Assembly (NCBI GenBank): GCA_946478915.1
Contig: CAMLER010000011.1
Span: 1 to 20,573 of the forward strand
DNA: 20,573 nt
Source of the DNA: an uncultured Chryseolinea sp.
GTDB lineage: Bacteria > Bacteroidota > Bacteroidia > Cytophagales > Cyclobacteriaceae
Reading direction: 5' to 3'
The position numbers and the translations under genes are program-made. Shown one piece after another: positions 9,143 to 16,626 of this stretch (its first letter is position 1; each line of letters starts with the position of its first letter). The notes beneath the pieces were generated by a model. That model was given only the letters and a program-made list of their open reading frames with translations. It searched no databases and had not been told where the DNA came from.

Positions 9143-11306
9143 ACAATATCGGGTGTTTTAATATGATTATACTTCTCCCTTCTGCAGTCAGTTCAGCGCC
9201 CGCGTCGAATTTCAGTTCTTCTGCAACGGATTTACTGGTATCCAGCACGAGGTCCCATGACTTTCCATACTTTGAAACCGGTAATTTAAAATCCAATGGT
9301 TCATGATGCGCATTAAAGATTAGATAAAAACTATCGTCCATTATGTTCTGGCCTTTTGGTCCTACAGCATGCAAACCTCTTCCATTGAGAAATATTGCCA
9401 GTGATTTTGCGAAATCATTGTTCCAATGTTCTTCGCTCATTTCACTGCCGTCGGGCAGGAACCACGCTATATCTTCGAGACCGACTCCTTTTATGGGCTG
9501 GCCCTGAAACCACCGGCGCCGACAAAAGCTTGGATGATTTTTCCTTAGCTTAATAATATTGCGGGTGAATTCAAGGAATTCGCTATCCGCTTTATCCCAA
9601 TGCAACCAGGAAATTTCATTGTCCTGACAATATGCATTATTATTTCCCTGTTGAGTTCGTCCGAATTCATCTCCAGCAACCAGCATGGGCACGCCTTGTG
9701 ACAGGAACAACGTCGTAATCATATTTCTTTTTTGACGTTTGCGTAAATCCAGGATTAGCGGGTCATCCGTTGGTCCCTCTGCTCCACAATTCCAGGATCG
9801 ATTATGACTTTCGCCGTCCATGTTATCCTCACCGTTGGCTTCGTTGTGCTTTTCGTTGTATGATACTAAATCCTCAAGAGTAAATCCGTCGTGAGCGGTA
9901 ATGAAATTTATACTTGCGGTCGGCCGACGGTAATCGCCTTCATAGAGATCGGGGCTGCCTGTAAACCGCGCTGCAAATTCGCCGAGTACACTATCCGCTC
10001 CACGCCAATAGTCTCGAATACAATCCCGGTATTTCCCGTTCCACTCGGCCCAATCCTGCGGAAATTTTCCAACCTGGTATCCACCTTCGCCCACATCCCA
10101 CGGTTCGGCTATTAGTTTTACTTGTGAGATCACCGGATCCTGGTGAATGATATCAAAAAAGGCACTGAGACGGTTTACTTCGTGGAGTTCACGCGCCAGT
10201 GTTGAGGCCAGGTCAAACCTGAATCCATCAACGTGCATGTCTTGAATCCAATAACGTAAACTGTCCATCATTAGTCTCAGCACATTCGGCAGATTTGCAT
10301 TCAGAGTATTTCCCGTACCTGTGTAGTCCATGTAATAACGTTTATCCTCCGTTAACCGGTAGTACGCTGCGTTATCAATCCCTTTAAAGGAAAGGGTGGG
10401 CCCAAGATGATTACCTTCAGCCGTATGGTTGTAAACGACATCAAGGATTACTTCGATATTAGCTTTGTGCAATTCCTTAACCATGTTTTTGAATTCCACG
10501 ACCTGCTCGCCGAGAATGCCGCAACTGGCGTATCGTGCGTCAGGAGCAAAGAATCCAATGGTATTATAACCCCAGTAGTTTGTTAACCCCCGTTCTTTCA
10601 AATGTCGATCGGCTACGAAATGATGCACCGGCATTAACTCAATAGCGGTGACACCGAGGTCTTTTAAATACTGGATTGTAACGGGATGTGCAAGTGCTGC
10701 ATACGTTCCTCGAATCTCTTCGGGTATCTCAGGATGCAATTGTGTAAAACCCTTTACGTGCGTTTCATAAATGATTGATTGGTGATATGGAATTTTTGGT
10801 GCCCGATCATTTCCCCAGTCAAAACTCGAATCAACGACAACACACTTAGGGAGGAATGGCGCGCTGTCGGTCTCGCTAAAGCTGAGATCCTCCTCGGGAT
10901 TTCCAACCTCGTATCCAAAGAGAGCATCATTCCAGTAAATGGTGCCGGCGACTGCCTTTGCGTAAGGATCGATCAGAAGTTTTGAGGGGTTGAACCGGTG
11001 ACCATTCTGCGGATCATAGTTGCCGTGAACCCGGTAGCCATAGAGTTGGCCTGGCTGAATACCTGGAAAGTATGCATGCCACACGTGATGTGTACGCTCT
11101 ACTAGTTTTATCTTAAAAGATTCAACTTCATCCTCCGGACTTGAAAACAGGCATAATTCTACTTTCGTGGCATTGTCCGCGTAGACCGCGAAATTCACAC
11201 CCTCGCCATCCCATGTGGCTCCTAATGGATAGGGATTTCCAGGATAGACGGTAAGCTTTGAAGGCTTTGCATTCGCGAGTGTTGATTGGATTATTGTGGT
11301 GCTCAT
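9114..11306 (-). CDS. glgX: Glycogen debranching enzyme (isoamylase-type, GH13_11)
   Basis: Hydrolyses alpha-1,6 branch linkages in glycogen or limit dextrin, in the cytoplasm. The 730 residues match the GlgX/TreX size. A CBM48-like N-terminal domain (about 20-130) precedes the GH13 barrel. Conserved regions are DVVYNHT (from D289), GFRFD with nucleophile D365, IAEPWD with acid/base E401, and TAHDGF with D473. The C-terminal beta domain is intact. The start ATG shares one base with the TAA stop of the GH57 gene (TAATG), a classic coupled junction, and its 3' end overlaps malQ by 29 bases. TreX of trehalose operons belongs to the same subfamily, and treZ-treY lie nearby, so its linear products probably feed both MalQ and TreY (inference). 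The sequence alone does not separate GlgX from TreX. Confidence 0.96.
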   Translation of the reverse strand: MSTTIIQSTLANAKPSKLTVYPGNPYPLGATWDGEGVNFAVYADNATKVELCLFSSPEDEVESFKIKLVERTHHVWHAYFPGIQPGQLYGYRVHGNYDPQNGHRFNPSKLLIDPYAKAVAGTIYWNDALFGYEVGNPEEDLSFSETDSAPFLPKCVVVDSSFDWGNDRAPKIPYHQSIIYETHVKGFTQLHPEIPEEIRGTYAALAHPVTIQYLKDLGVTAIELMPVHHFVADRHLKERGLTNYWGYNTIGFFAPDARYASCGILGEQVVEFKNMVKELHKANIEVILDVVYNHTAEGNHLGPTLSFKGIDNAAYYRLTEDKRYYMDYTGTGNTLNANLPNVLRLMMDSLRYWIQDMHVDGFRFDLASTLARELHEVNRLSAFFDIIHQDPVISQVKLIAEPWDVGEGGYQVGKFPQDWAEWNGKYRDCIRDYWRGADSVLGEFAARFTGSPDLYEGDYRRPTASINFITAHDGFTLEDLVSYNEKHNEANGEDNMDGESHNRSWNCGAEGPTDDPLILDLRKRQKRNMITTLFLSQGVPMLVAGDEFGRTQQGNNNAYCQDNEISWLHWDKADSEFLEFTRNIIKLRKNHPSFCRRRWFQGQPIKGVGLEDIAWFLPDGSEMSEEHWNNDFAKSLAIFLNGRGLHAVGPKGQNIMDDSFYLIFNAHHEPLDFKLPVSKYGKSWDLVLDTSKSVAEELKFDAGAELTAEGRSIIILKHPILYGNTGGDSK

Positions 11307-12547
11307 TAGATAATTTGATAAGACCTACGCTCTCGTTTCTTACGAGAAGCCGTGAGCCGTTTTTTTATTTTAATAGAAAAGTCTGATAGTACATTCATAT
11401 AGTTAATGAAAGCTTCATAAGGTGAACAGTATGGACTGAAATATGAATGCACTCCGCCATCATCTTCTTTTTTTGTTGACATATAATAAAAATGATCACT
11501 GGTTTGGAGATGTCTCCAGGTATGGATTAAGGCAGGATCATTAATAATCTCCAAATTCTTTTCAAGTTTCTTTAAAGAGTCAAACGCATCACGCTGCATA
11601 TCATTTCCCAGCCACGCCGACAGATCACGTTCGGTATCTGCCCACGAAATATAATTTGGGACAAATAATTGGCTATGAACGTCAAGGATTTTGATACCCT
11701 CCGACGGAGTTAACATGGAGTAGCCTGGATGGTTAGAAATTCCCACCAATAAATCTTCCAGAAATTTAAAAATTCCAGTATTTGACTTTTTATGTTCTCC
11801 GAAGGTTTCATAATCTAAGGCAAGATTTACCAATCTTTCATCGTCAGGCATCTGCGAAAGCCAAGACAAATATTTTTCAACTGTTAGCGCACCTGAAGAA
11901 AATCTAAATGCGATGTCGTCGCTCAACCGATAATTTCTTAGATATATTTTGAAATCTTCCTCTAAAGGATGACTATATAAGTGATGTGGGGTCCGATTAA
12001 ACAGCACCCTTTCAATTCCGTCGGTGATAGCTGCATTGAATCCTAACGCGCATGCCCGTCTCCCGATGTCATTATTATAAATGAGTTCCGTATTTCTAAA
12101 ATTCTGCGGCGTTACGTTAAAATGTTCTTTCAGCTTTTGAACATGTTTCATCACCTGTAGTTCAAATTCGGTCCCGGGAAGGAGGCATGAGAGAGAATGA
12201 TAATATGTTTCCGCGAGGAATTCTACTGCACCGGTGTCCGCCAGATCTTTGAAGCTATGTAATACCTCCGGGGCAAATTGCTCAAATTGTTCGATTGTTG
12301 TTCCTGAAATCGAAAACGTGATTCGTATGTCCGGATACTTCTGAATTAAATTCAATAGCAATCGATTCGTGGGGATGTAACACTCGCGGGCGATTCTGGC
12401 AAGGATTTTCTCGTTGAGATCGTCGTCGAAATATTCAAAATGCGAACCAATATCAAAAAATTGGAACGACCGGAGTCTACGTGGTTGATGCACCTGAAAA
12501 TACAGCATCAAATTATGAGTAGTACCCGCTTTAAGTGGTGAGTTCAT
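11306..12547 (-). CDS. GH57 alpha-amylase-like glycoside hydrolase
   Basis: A 413-residue cytoplasmic protein of family GH57, a retaining alpha-glucan-active family with a (beta/alpha)7 barrel. Family motifs are visible: VHQPRR (HQP at 20-22), SGTTIEQ (81-87), FRNTELIYNN with probable nucleophile E154, and LDYETFGEH with probable acid/base D245. A fifth region may be TSDHFYYM near residues 349-356. Both expected catalytic acids are present; I recall that some Bacteroidota GH57 homologues lack one, so this copy is more likely active. Motif 3 looks like the alpha-amylase subgroup and not the GH57 branching enzymes. The C-terminus is basic (KKRLTASRKKRERRS), which is unusual for a soluble amylase. 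Its start overlaps the GT4 gene by 17 bases and its stop shares a base with the glgX start. The true substrate and bond specificity are not established by sequence. Confidence 0.9.
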   Translation of the reverse strand: MNSPLKAGTTHNLMLYFQVHQPRRLRSFQFFDIGSHFEYFDDDLNEKILARIARECYIPTNRLLLNLIQKYPDIRITFSISGTTIEQFEQFAPEVLHSFKDLADTGAVEFLAETYYHSLSCLLPGTEFELQVMKHVQKLKEHFNVTPQNFRNTELIYNNDIGRRACALGFNAAITDGIERVLFNRTPHHLYSHPLEEDFKIYLRNYRLSDDIAFRFSSGALTVEKYLSWLSQMPDDERLVNLALDYETFGEHKKSNTGIFKFLEDLLVGISNHPGYSMLTPSEGIKILDVHSQLFVPNYISWADTERDLSAWLGNDMQRDAFDSLKKLEKNLEIINDPALIHTWRHLQTSDHFYYMSTKKEDDGGVHSYFSPYCSPYEAFINYMNVLSDFSIKIKKRLTASRKKRERRSYQII

Positions 12548-13925
12548 GATAGAGGGTTTTTATTTTTTGTGAAGCTTTCTTCCAACTGATATTTTTTATT
12601 TCCGCCGAGCTATTCTTTTTAAGCGTCTTCGATAAACTCTTATACTTAAGCACACTACATATTGCTTCAGCTAATGCTGCCGTGTCCCAAAAGTCAATTT
12701 TTATTGCATGAGGCATTACTTCACCCACGCCGGCCTGGTTTGAAATAATTACCGGTACACCGGATTGTATCGCTTCAAGCGGCGTAATTCCAAATGGTTC
12801 AGACACTGAGGGCATAACATAAACTCCGGACAGCGACCATATCTTTTCGACGTCTTCCTTTTTTACAAACCCAGTGAAGTGAAAGTTGGTGGAGATCCTC
12901 AATTGAGCTACGCGCTCAATCATGGCAGGCAATAAGTCACCTGCTCCTGCAACCAAAAAATGCGCCGTTGGAAATTGGTTCAACACCTTTCGAGCTGCTT
13001 CAACAAAGTATAGCGGACCTTTCTGATAAGTTATGCGACCGAGAAAGGTTACGACATGCGGCCCTAGCGGCGCTTCCAACTTTCCTGGTATGTTACCGGT
13101 TGGTGAAATTCCATTGTGAACAACAGTAATTTTTTCTTCTGGTATTTCATACTCACGGACAACTATTGCTTTTGTCCGTTCACTCACGGCAATTACCCGA
13201 TCAGCTAAAAGCATTCCTTCCCGCTCAAGTTTATATACCTCTTTTTGTCCCTTGGTGCCGGCCCGGTCAAATTCTGTCGCATGTATATGAACAATTAATG
13301 GCTTATCTGTCATTTTTTTCGCTTCAATTCCTGCCTTGAACGTCATCCAGTCATGAGCATGGATAATATCGAAGGCGTATTGTGTCGAGATAGCATTTGC
13401 GACAATTGCATATTTATTTACCTCTTCGATTAAATCCGGACCATAGAATCCTGAGAAATGGTATGTGATCCCATCAGTTGGGTCCAATTTTTCGTCCGAA
13501 GCCGCAGGGTATATACGGGAAATAGAATATTTTTCTTCGAAAGAATGGTTCCAGTGAATGTATTCCACGCTTTCGCAATTTTCAACGCTTGAATGATATG
13601 GGGAAAGTGGCGACGGCACGCGCAGCATAGTAAGTTTCTCTTCGTCCGCGGCAACTGATCTGGGTTCGCCAGGCAAGACAACAGTTGTAGCTCGATCAGA
13701 TGCAGTAGACTTTATTGCTCGGGATTCTTTTTGAATGGGCACAACTATTTTACTGGCGTTGATCAACTTGCCACGTGTCATTTGCTCTTCGCCCATCAAT
13801 GTCGGCACCACAAACAATACGTTGACACCGTCGTTGCCCAAAGCTTCTGTAAGACCGTGGCATGCGATACCCAGTCCTCCAGATATATGTGGAGGGAATT
13901 CCCAACCGAACATCAGTACATTCAT
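12531..13925 (-). CDS. GT4 glycosyltransferase, glycogen/starch synthase-like
   Basis: A 464-residue GT-B fold glycosyltransferase, probably using an NDP-sugar to extend or prime an alpha-glucan in the cytoplasm. The N-terminus has WEFPPHISGGLG, the glycine-rich acceptor loop (compare KTGGL in GT5 synthases). HAHDW (H191, D192) lies in the N-terminal half. The C-terminal donor domain has GRITYQKG (R297, K302) and EPFGITPLE with the retaining E-x7-E pair E376/E384. Residues about 50-150 are a divergent stretch not seen in minimal GT4 enzymes. It is the first gene of the four-gene minus-strand operon, with a 344-base divergent region upstream. Its position next to GH57, GlgX and MalQ supports an alpha-glucan role, but GT4 is a broad family and another acceptor is possible. 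I therefore give no glgA symbol. Confidence 0.85.
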   Translation of the reverse strand: MNVLMFGWEFPPHISGGLGIACHGLTEALGNDGVNVLFVVPTLMGEEQMTRGKLINASKIVVPIQKESRAIKSTASDRATTVVLPGEPRSVAADEEKLTMLRVPSPLSPYHSSVENCESVEYIHWNHSFEEKYSISRIYPAASDEKLDPTDGITYHFSGFYGPDLIEEVNKYAIVANAISTQYAFDIIHAHDWMTFKAGIEAKKMTDKPLIVHIHATEFDRAGTKGQKEVYKLEREGMLLADRVIAVSERTKAIVVREYEIPEEKITVVHNGISPTGNIPGKLEAPLGPHVVTFLGRITYQKGPLYFVEAARKVLNQFPTAHFLVAGAGDLLPAMIERVAQLRISTNFHFTGFVKKEDVEKIWSLSGVYVMPSVSEPFGITPLEAIQSGVPVIISNQAGVGEVMPHAIKIDFWDTAALAEAICSVLKYKSLSKTLKKNSSAEIKNISWKKASQKIKTLYHELTT

Positions 13926-13931
13926 CGAATT

Positions 13932-13947
13932 CGCTCATCTCTGAGCG
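13932..13947 (-). promoter_or_regulatory. Hairpin in the GT4 leader, next to the start codon
   Basis: CGCTCA, a TCTC loop, then TGAGCG form a perfect six-base-pair stem that ends six bases upstream of the GT4 ATG (13923-13925). In the mRNA it would sit where the ribosome lands. Bacteroidota starts usually lie in weakly structured leaders, so this could damp translation of the whole coupled operon. The stem is short and could be chance. Confidence 0.35.
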
Positions 13948-14130
13948 TTATATATCACGAATTCTAATAGTTAACATGGTGCCGTCATTCGGAGAATTGT
14001 ACAGACACGCATTCGCATAAGATAATTCCATGCCGTTTTTTGAACCCTATTTACATTAGTCGGTCTCTGCAGGGAAAAATCAATTGCGGACTCTGAAAAT
14101 GTTGGGGAGCCTCACAGGCAAGATATCAAC

Positions 14131-14172
14131 ACATTATTGAACGTCCTTGTAACATTATTGAACGTCCTTGTA
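14131..14172. repeat. Perfect tandem duplication of a 21-bp unit
   Basis: Bases 14131-14151 and 14152-14172 are identical, head to tail, with no spacer. Each copy contains TTGAACGTCC. The period of 21 is two helical turns, so both copies face the same side of the DNA. The repeat lies about 100 bases before the SPW start and 205 bases before the GT4 start. It could be a paired regulator site or a recent slippage duplication. Confidence 0.9.
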
Positions 14173-14269
14173 AACTATTAACAGTTTTTGAGCAGCGACG
14201 CAATTTATCAGCTCTTTAGTTTTTGGTTTGGAGTTTGCACAACGGCGGTAAGCAGTTGATACAAACGTT

Positions 14270-14641
14270 ATGAATATCATACCAACAAAAGTTCATGGGG
14301 TATTAGATTACCTTGTGGGCGCATTACTGATTGCGGCACCCTGGATATTCGATTTCAACAGAGGTGGCGCAGAAACATGGGTCCCTGTTATTTTAGGTGC
14401 CGGCGCTATTTTGTATAGTCTCTTCACGGACTATGAGTACAGCATCTCCAGATCGATTTCCATGAAAACTCATTTGACCCTCGACGTAATCTCGGGAATT
14501 ATCCTGGCTTTATCGCCCTGGATTTTTGGCTTTAGCGAATTTGTCTACCTGCCTCATCTGATTTTCGGAATACTTGAAATCGGCGTAGGATTGATGACTC
14601 AAACAACATCACGCAATGTGGCACATACGCATGCACACTAA
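14270..14641 (+). CDS. SPW-repeat membrane protein
   Basis: A 123-residue integral membrane protein with about four predicted helices (about 11-28, 36-53, 68-86 and 92-110). It is an internal duplication: HGVLDYLVGALLIAAPWIF (from H9) matches HLTLDVISGIILALSPWIF (from H68), each copy with the A/S-P-W-I-F signature (APW 23-25, SPW 82-84) of the SPW repeat family. The tail is histidine-rich (HTHAH). The molecular function of the family is not known to me. There is no clear Shine-Dalgarno sequence, as expected for this phylum. A strong terminator follows directly, so it is probably monocistronic and not part of the treZY operon. Confidence 0.85.
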   Translation: MNIIPTKVHGVLDYLVGALLIAAPWIFDFNRGGAETWVPVILGAGAILYSLFTDYEYSISRSISMKTHLTLDVISGIILALSPWIFGFSEFVYLPHLIFGILEIGVGLMTQTTSRNVAHTHAH

Positions 14642-14658
14642 AAAAGACTAACAAATGG

Positions 14659-14685
14659 AAAAGCCGGATTAATCCCCGGCTTTTT
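14659..14685 (+). terminator. Rho-independent terminator after the SPW gene
   Basis: AAAAGCCGG (14659-14667) pairs perfectly with CCGGCTTTT (14676-14684) around an eight-base loop, followed by a short T run (14681-14685). It starts 18 bases after the SPW stop and insulates treZ from upstream transcription. The A-rich arm gives a weaker tail in the minus direction, where no gene ends. Confidence 0.88.
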
Positions 14686-14806
14686 GCTTAAGGTAAATAA
14701 GTGCCAACGGAGCTTAGTAAAATTAATATCGAGCCATGCACCAACAGGCATGCATTCTTTTTGTTACAAGCAATAGTAGTTGGAGACGATGGCAAAAGCA
14801 TAATAA

Positions 14807-16624
14807 ATGAGCGAAAATTATCCCGAGGTAGGAGCGGTGCTGGCCTCAGCGAACAAATGTGTTTTTACAGTCTGGGCTCCCGTATGTAAAAAGGTGGAGT
14901 TGATGATAGGCGGGAGTGTCCATTCATTGAAGCGGACCGATTCAGGTTATTGGAGTATCAGCATTGAAAATGTAGAGGTGGGTACGCTATACAATTTCAG
15001 GCTCGATGGCGAAAAGATATTACCCGACCCTGCATCCAGGTGGCAACCGAAAGGAGTCCATGGCCCATCTGCTGTAATTGACTATGCCTATCCTTGGACC
15101 GATGACTCATGGAGTGGAATACCTTTAGAGGAAATGATCATCTATGAACTTCACGTCGGTACTTTTTCGCGGGAAGGTACTTTTCAAGGTGTTGTTAGAA
15201 AGCTTGACTATCTCAAGGAGCTTGGAGTCAATACAATCGAATTGATGCCCATTTCACAATTTCCAGGCAATCGAAACTGGGGATATGACGGCGTTTATCC
15301 TTTTGCTGTGCATCATGACTACGGTGGGGCTATTGGCCTGATGGAATTGGTCAATGAGGCGCACTCCAGGGGCATCGCTGTTATACTTGATGTTGTTTAC
15401 AACCATCAGGGTCCGGAAGGAAATTATATAGGAGAATTTGGCCCTTATTTTACGGATAAGTATAAAACCGGCTGGGGCAAGGCAATAAATTTTGATGATG
15501 CGTTTTGTGATGGTGTAAGGAGTTATTACTGGCAAAACGCATCGATGTGGCTCGAAAATTTCCACATCGACGGGCTTCGGCTCGATGCTGTACACGCAAT
15601 TTGGGATTTTAGCGCCAGACACTTTATTGAAGTCCTTTCCGAAAAAACGCGGCAGATAGAAACAGTGTCACGCAGAAAAAAGGTTTTGATCGCTGAGTTC
15701 GATCTAAACAATCCACGTTACATAAGTCCGCGCTCAAAAGGTGGTTATGGTCTGGACGGCCAATGGGTAGACGAATTTCATCACGCGGTTCATGCCCTGG
15801 TAACAGGGGAGGTAGACGGATACTATGAAGACTTTGGCACCATTGAGCATCTTATCGAGTCCTTTAAGAATTCCTATGTCTATACAGGTCAGTACTCCAA
15901 ACATAGGAAGAAACACTTTGGTGTGCATCCCGAACAGAATCCATATAGTCAATTCGTAGCCTTTGTTCAAAATCACGATCAGATCGGAAACAGAATGCTG
16001 GGCGATCGCATCACCACGCAGCTCTCTTTTGAAGGTCTGAAGCTGATAGCCGCCGCGTTGCTCCTTTCACCCCATGTCCCTCTTTTGTTTATGGGGGAAG
16101 AATACGGTGAAAAAAATCCTTTCCAATATTTCGTAAGCCATACAGATGAAACCCTGGTGGGGATGGTTCGGGAGGGAAGGAAAAAGGAATTTTCATACTT
16201 CGGTTGGCAGGGGGATGTCCCTGACCCTCAAAACGAAGAAACGTTCATTAGATGCAAGCTGTCGTGGAAACAAGATGACGGCGAACACGCTATCCTTTTC
16301 TCATTTTATAAATTCTTAATAGCGTTCCGGAAGGAGCGGATTGCTATGAAGGGCTACGAGCGAAAAAATGTTAATGTAGTTCGAATCCCAGAACGTGATA
16401 TTATCGGTATTGAGCGCACATTCCAATCAGACTACCTGTTAATCTTTTTCAATTTCGAAAAAAATGTCGCTCGCTTTTCTTATCCGGACCTCGTCGGGTT
16501 AAAGATGATTTTCGATTCTTCTGCTCCGCATTGGAAATCCGACCGTACAGAAATTCCAACCTTTAACCTGACGAAGGATTCGGTAGTGATGGGACCTGAA
16601 TCAGTTATAATTTTTGAATCTTAG
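14807..16624 (+). CDS. treZ: Malto-oligosyltrehalose trehalohydrolase (GH13_10)
   Basis: Cleaves the alpha-1,4 bond next to the trehalose unit of maltooligosyl trehalose, releasing free trehalose in the cytoplasm. The 605 residues match the family. An N-terminal CBM48/E-set domain (about 8-90, with FTVWAP) precedes the barrel. Motifs are DVVYNH (195-200), HIDGLRLDAVHAI with nucleophile D260, LIAEFDLNNPR with acid/base E297, and VQNHDQIGN with D391; GYGLDGQWVDEFHHAVH is highly typical of TreZ. The ATG at 14807 starts directly before the conserved N-terminal strand. It has its own upstream region after the SPW terminator, with no clear promoter motif, and is followed by treY after 2 bases, so both are co-transcribed. 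Confidence 0.97.
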   Translation: MSENYPEVGAVLASANKCVFTVWAPVCKKVELMIGGSVHSLKRTDSGYWSISIENVEVGTLYNFRLDGEKILPDPASRWQPKGVHGPSAVIDYAYPWTDDSWSGIPLEEMIIYELHVGTFSREGTFQGVVRKLDYLKELGVNTIELMPISQFPGNRNWGYDGVYPFAVHHDYGGAIGLMELVNEAHSRGIAVILDVVYNHQGPEGNYIGEFGPYFTDKYKTGWGKAINFDDAFCDGVRSYYWQNASMWLENFHIDGLRLDAVHAIWDFSARHFIEVLSEKTRQIETVSRRKKVLIAEFDLNNPRYISPRSKGGYGLDGQWVDEFHHAVHALVTGEVDGYYEDFGTIEHLIESFKNSYVYTGQYSKHRKKHFGVHPEQNPYSQFVAFVQNHDQIGNRMLGDRITTQLSFEGLKLIAAALLLSPHVPLLFMGEEYGEKNPFQYFVSHTDETLVGMVREGRKKEFSYFGWQGDVPDPQNEETFIRCKLSWKQDDGEHAILFSFYKFLIAFRKERIAMKGYERKNVNVVRIPERDIIGIERTFQSDYLLIFFNFEKNVARFSYPDLVGLKMIFDSSAPHWKSDRTEIPTFNLTKDSVVMGPESVIIFES

Positions 16625-16626
16625 CT

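Larger units (their letters stand above)
13926..14269. other. Divergent intergenic region between the glycogen operon and the SPW gene
   Basis: These 344 bases must hold the control signals of the minus-strand GT4-GH57-glgX-malQ operon and of the plus-strand SPW gene. I see a short hairpin at 13932-13947 beside the GT4 start, two GAATTC sites flanking it (13927 and 13959), and a perfect tandem 21-bp repeat at 14131-14172. I found no convincing TTG-N19-TAnnTTTG promoter in either direction. A run of Ts ending in TTTG at 14187-14190 lies 26 bases before TAGTTTTTG, which is too far apart for a good match. No tRNA, small RNA or coding sequence is evident. Confidence 0.6.

Noticed and set aside
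14109..14119. GCCT-CAC-AGGC inverted repeat upstream of the tandem repeat
   Set aside because: A four-base stem with a three-base loop is expected by chance and has no gene-end or T-run context.
14701..14889. Plus-strand 62-residue open frame before treZ
   Set aside because: It overlaps the treZ N-terminus in another frame and has no initiation signal or domain.
15254..15622. Minus-strand open frame of 122 residues inside treZ
   Set aside because: It is opposite the most conserved part of the GH13 barrel and shows no domain of its own.
15673..15720. AEFDLNNPR in TreZ as a damaged active site
   Set aside because: The catalytic Glu is present; the residue after it varies in the family, so the Phe is not evidence of lost function.
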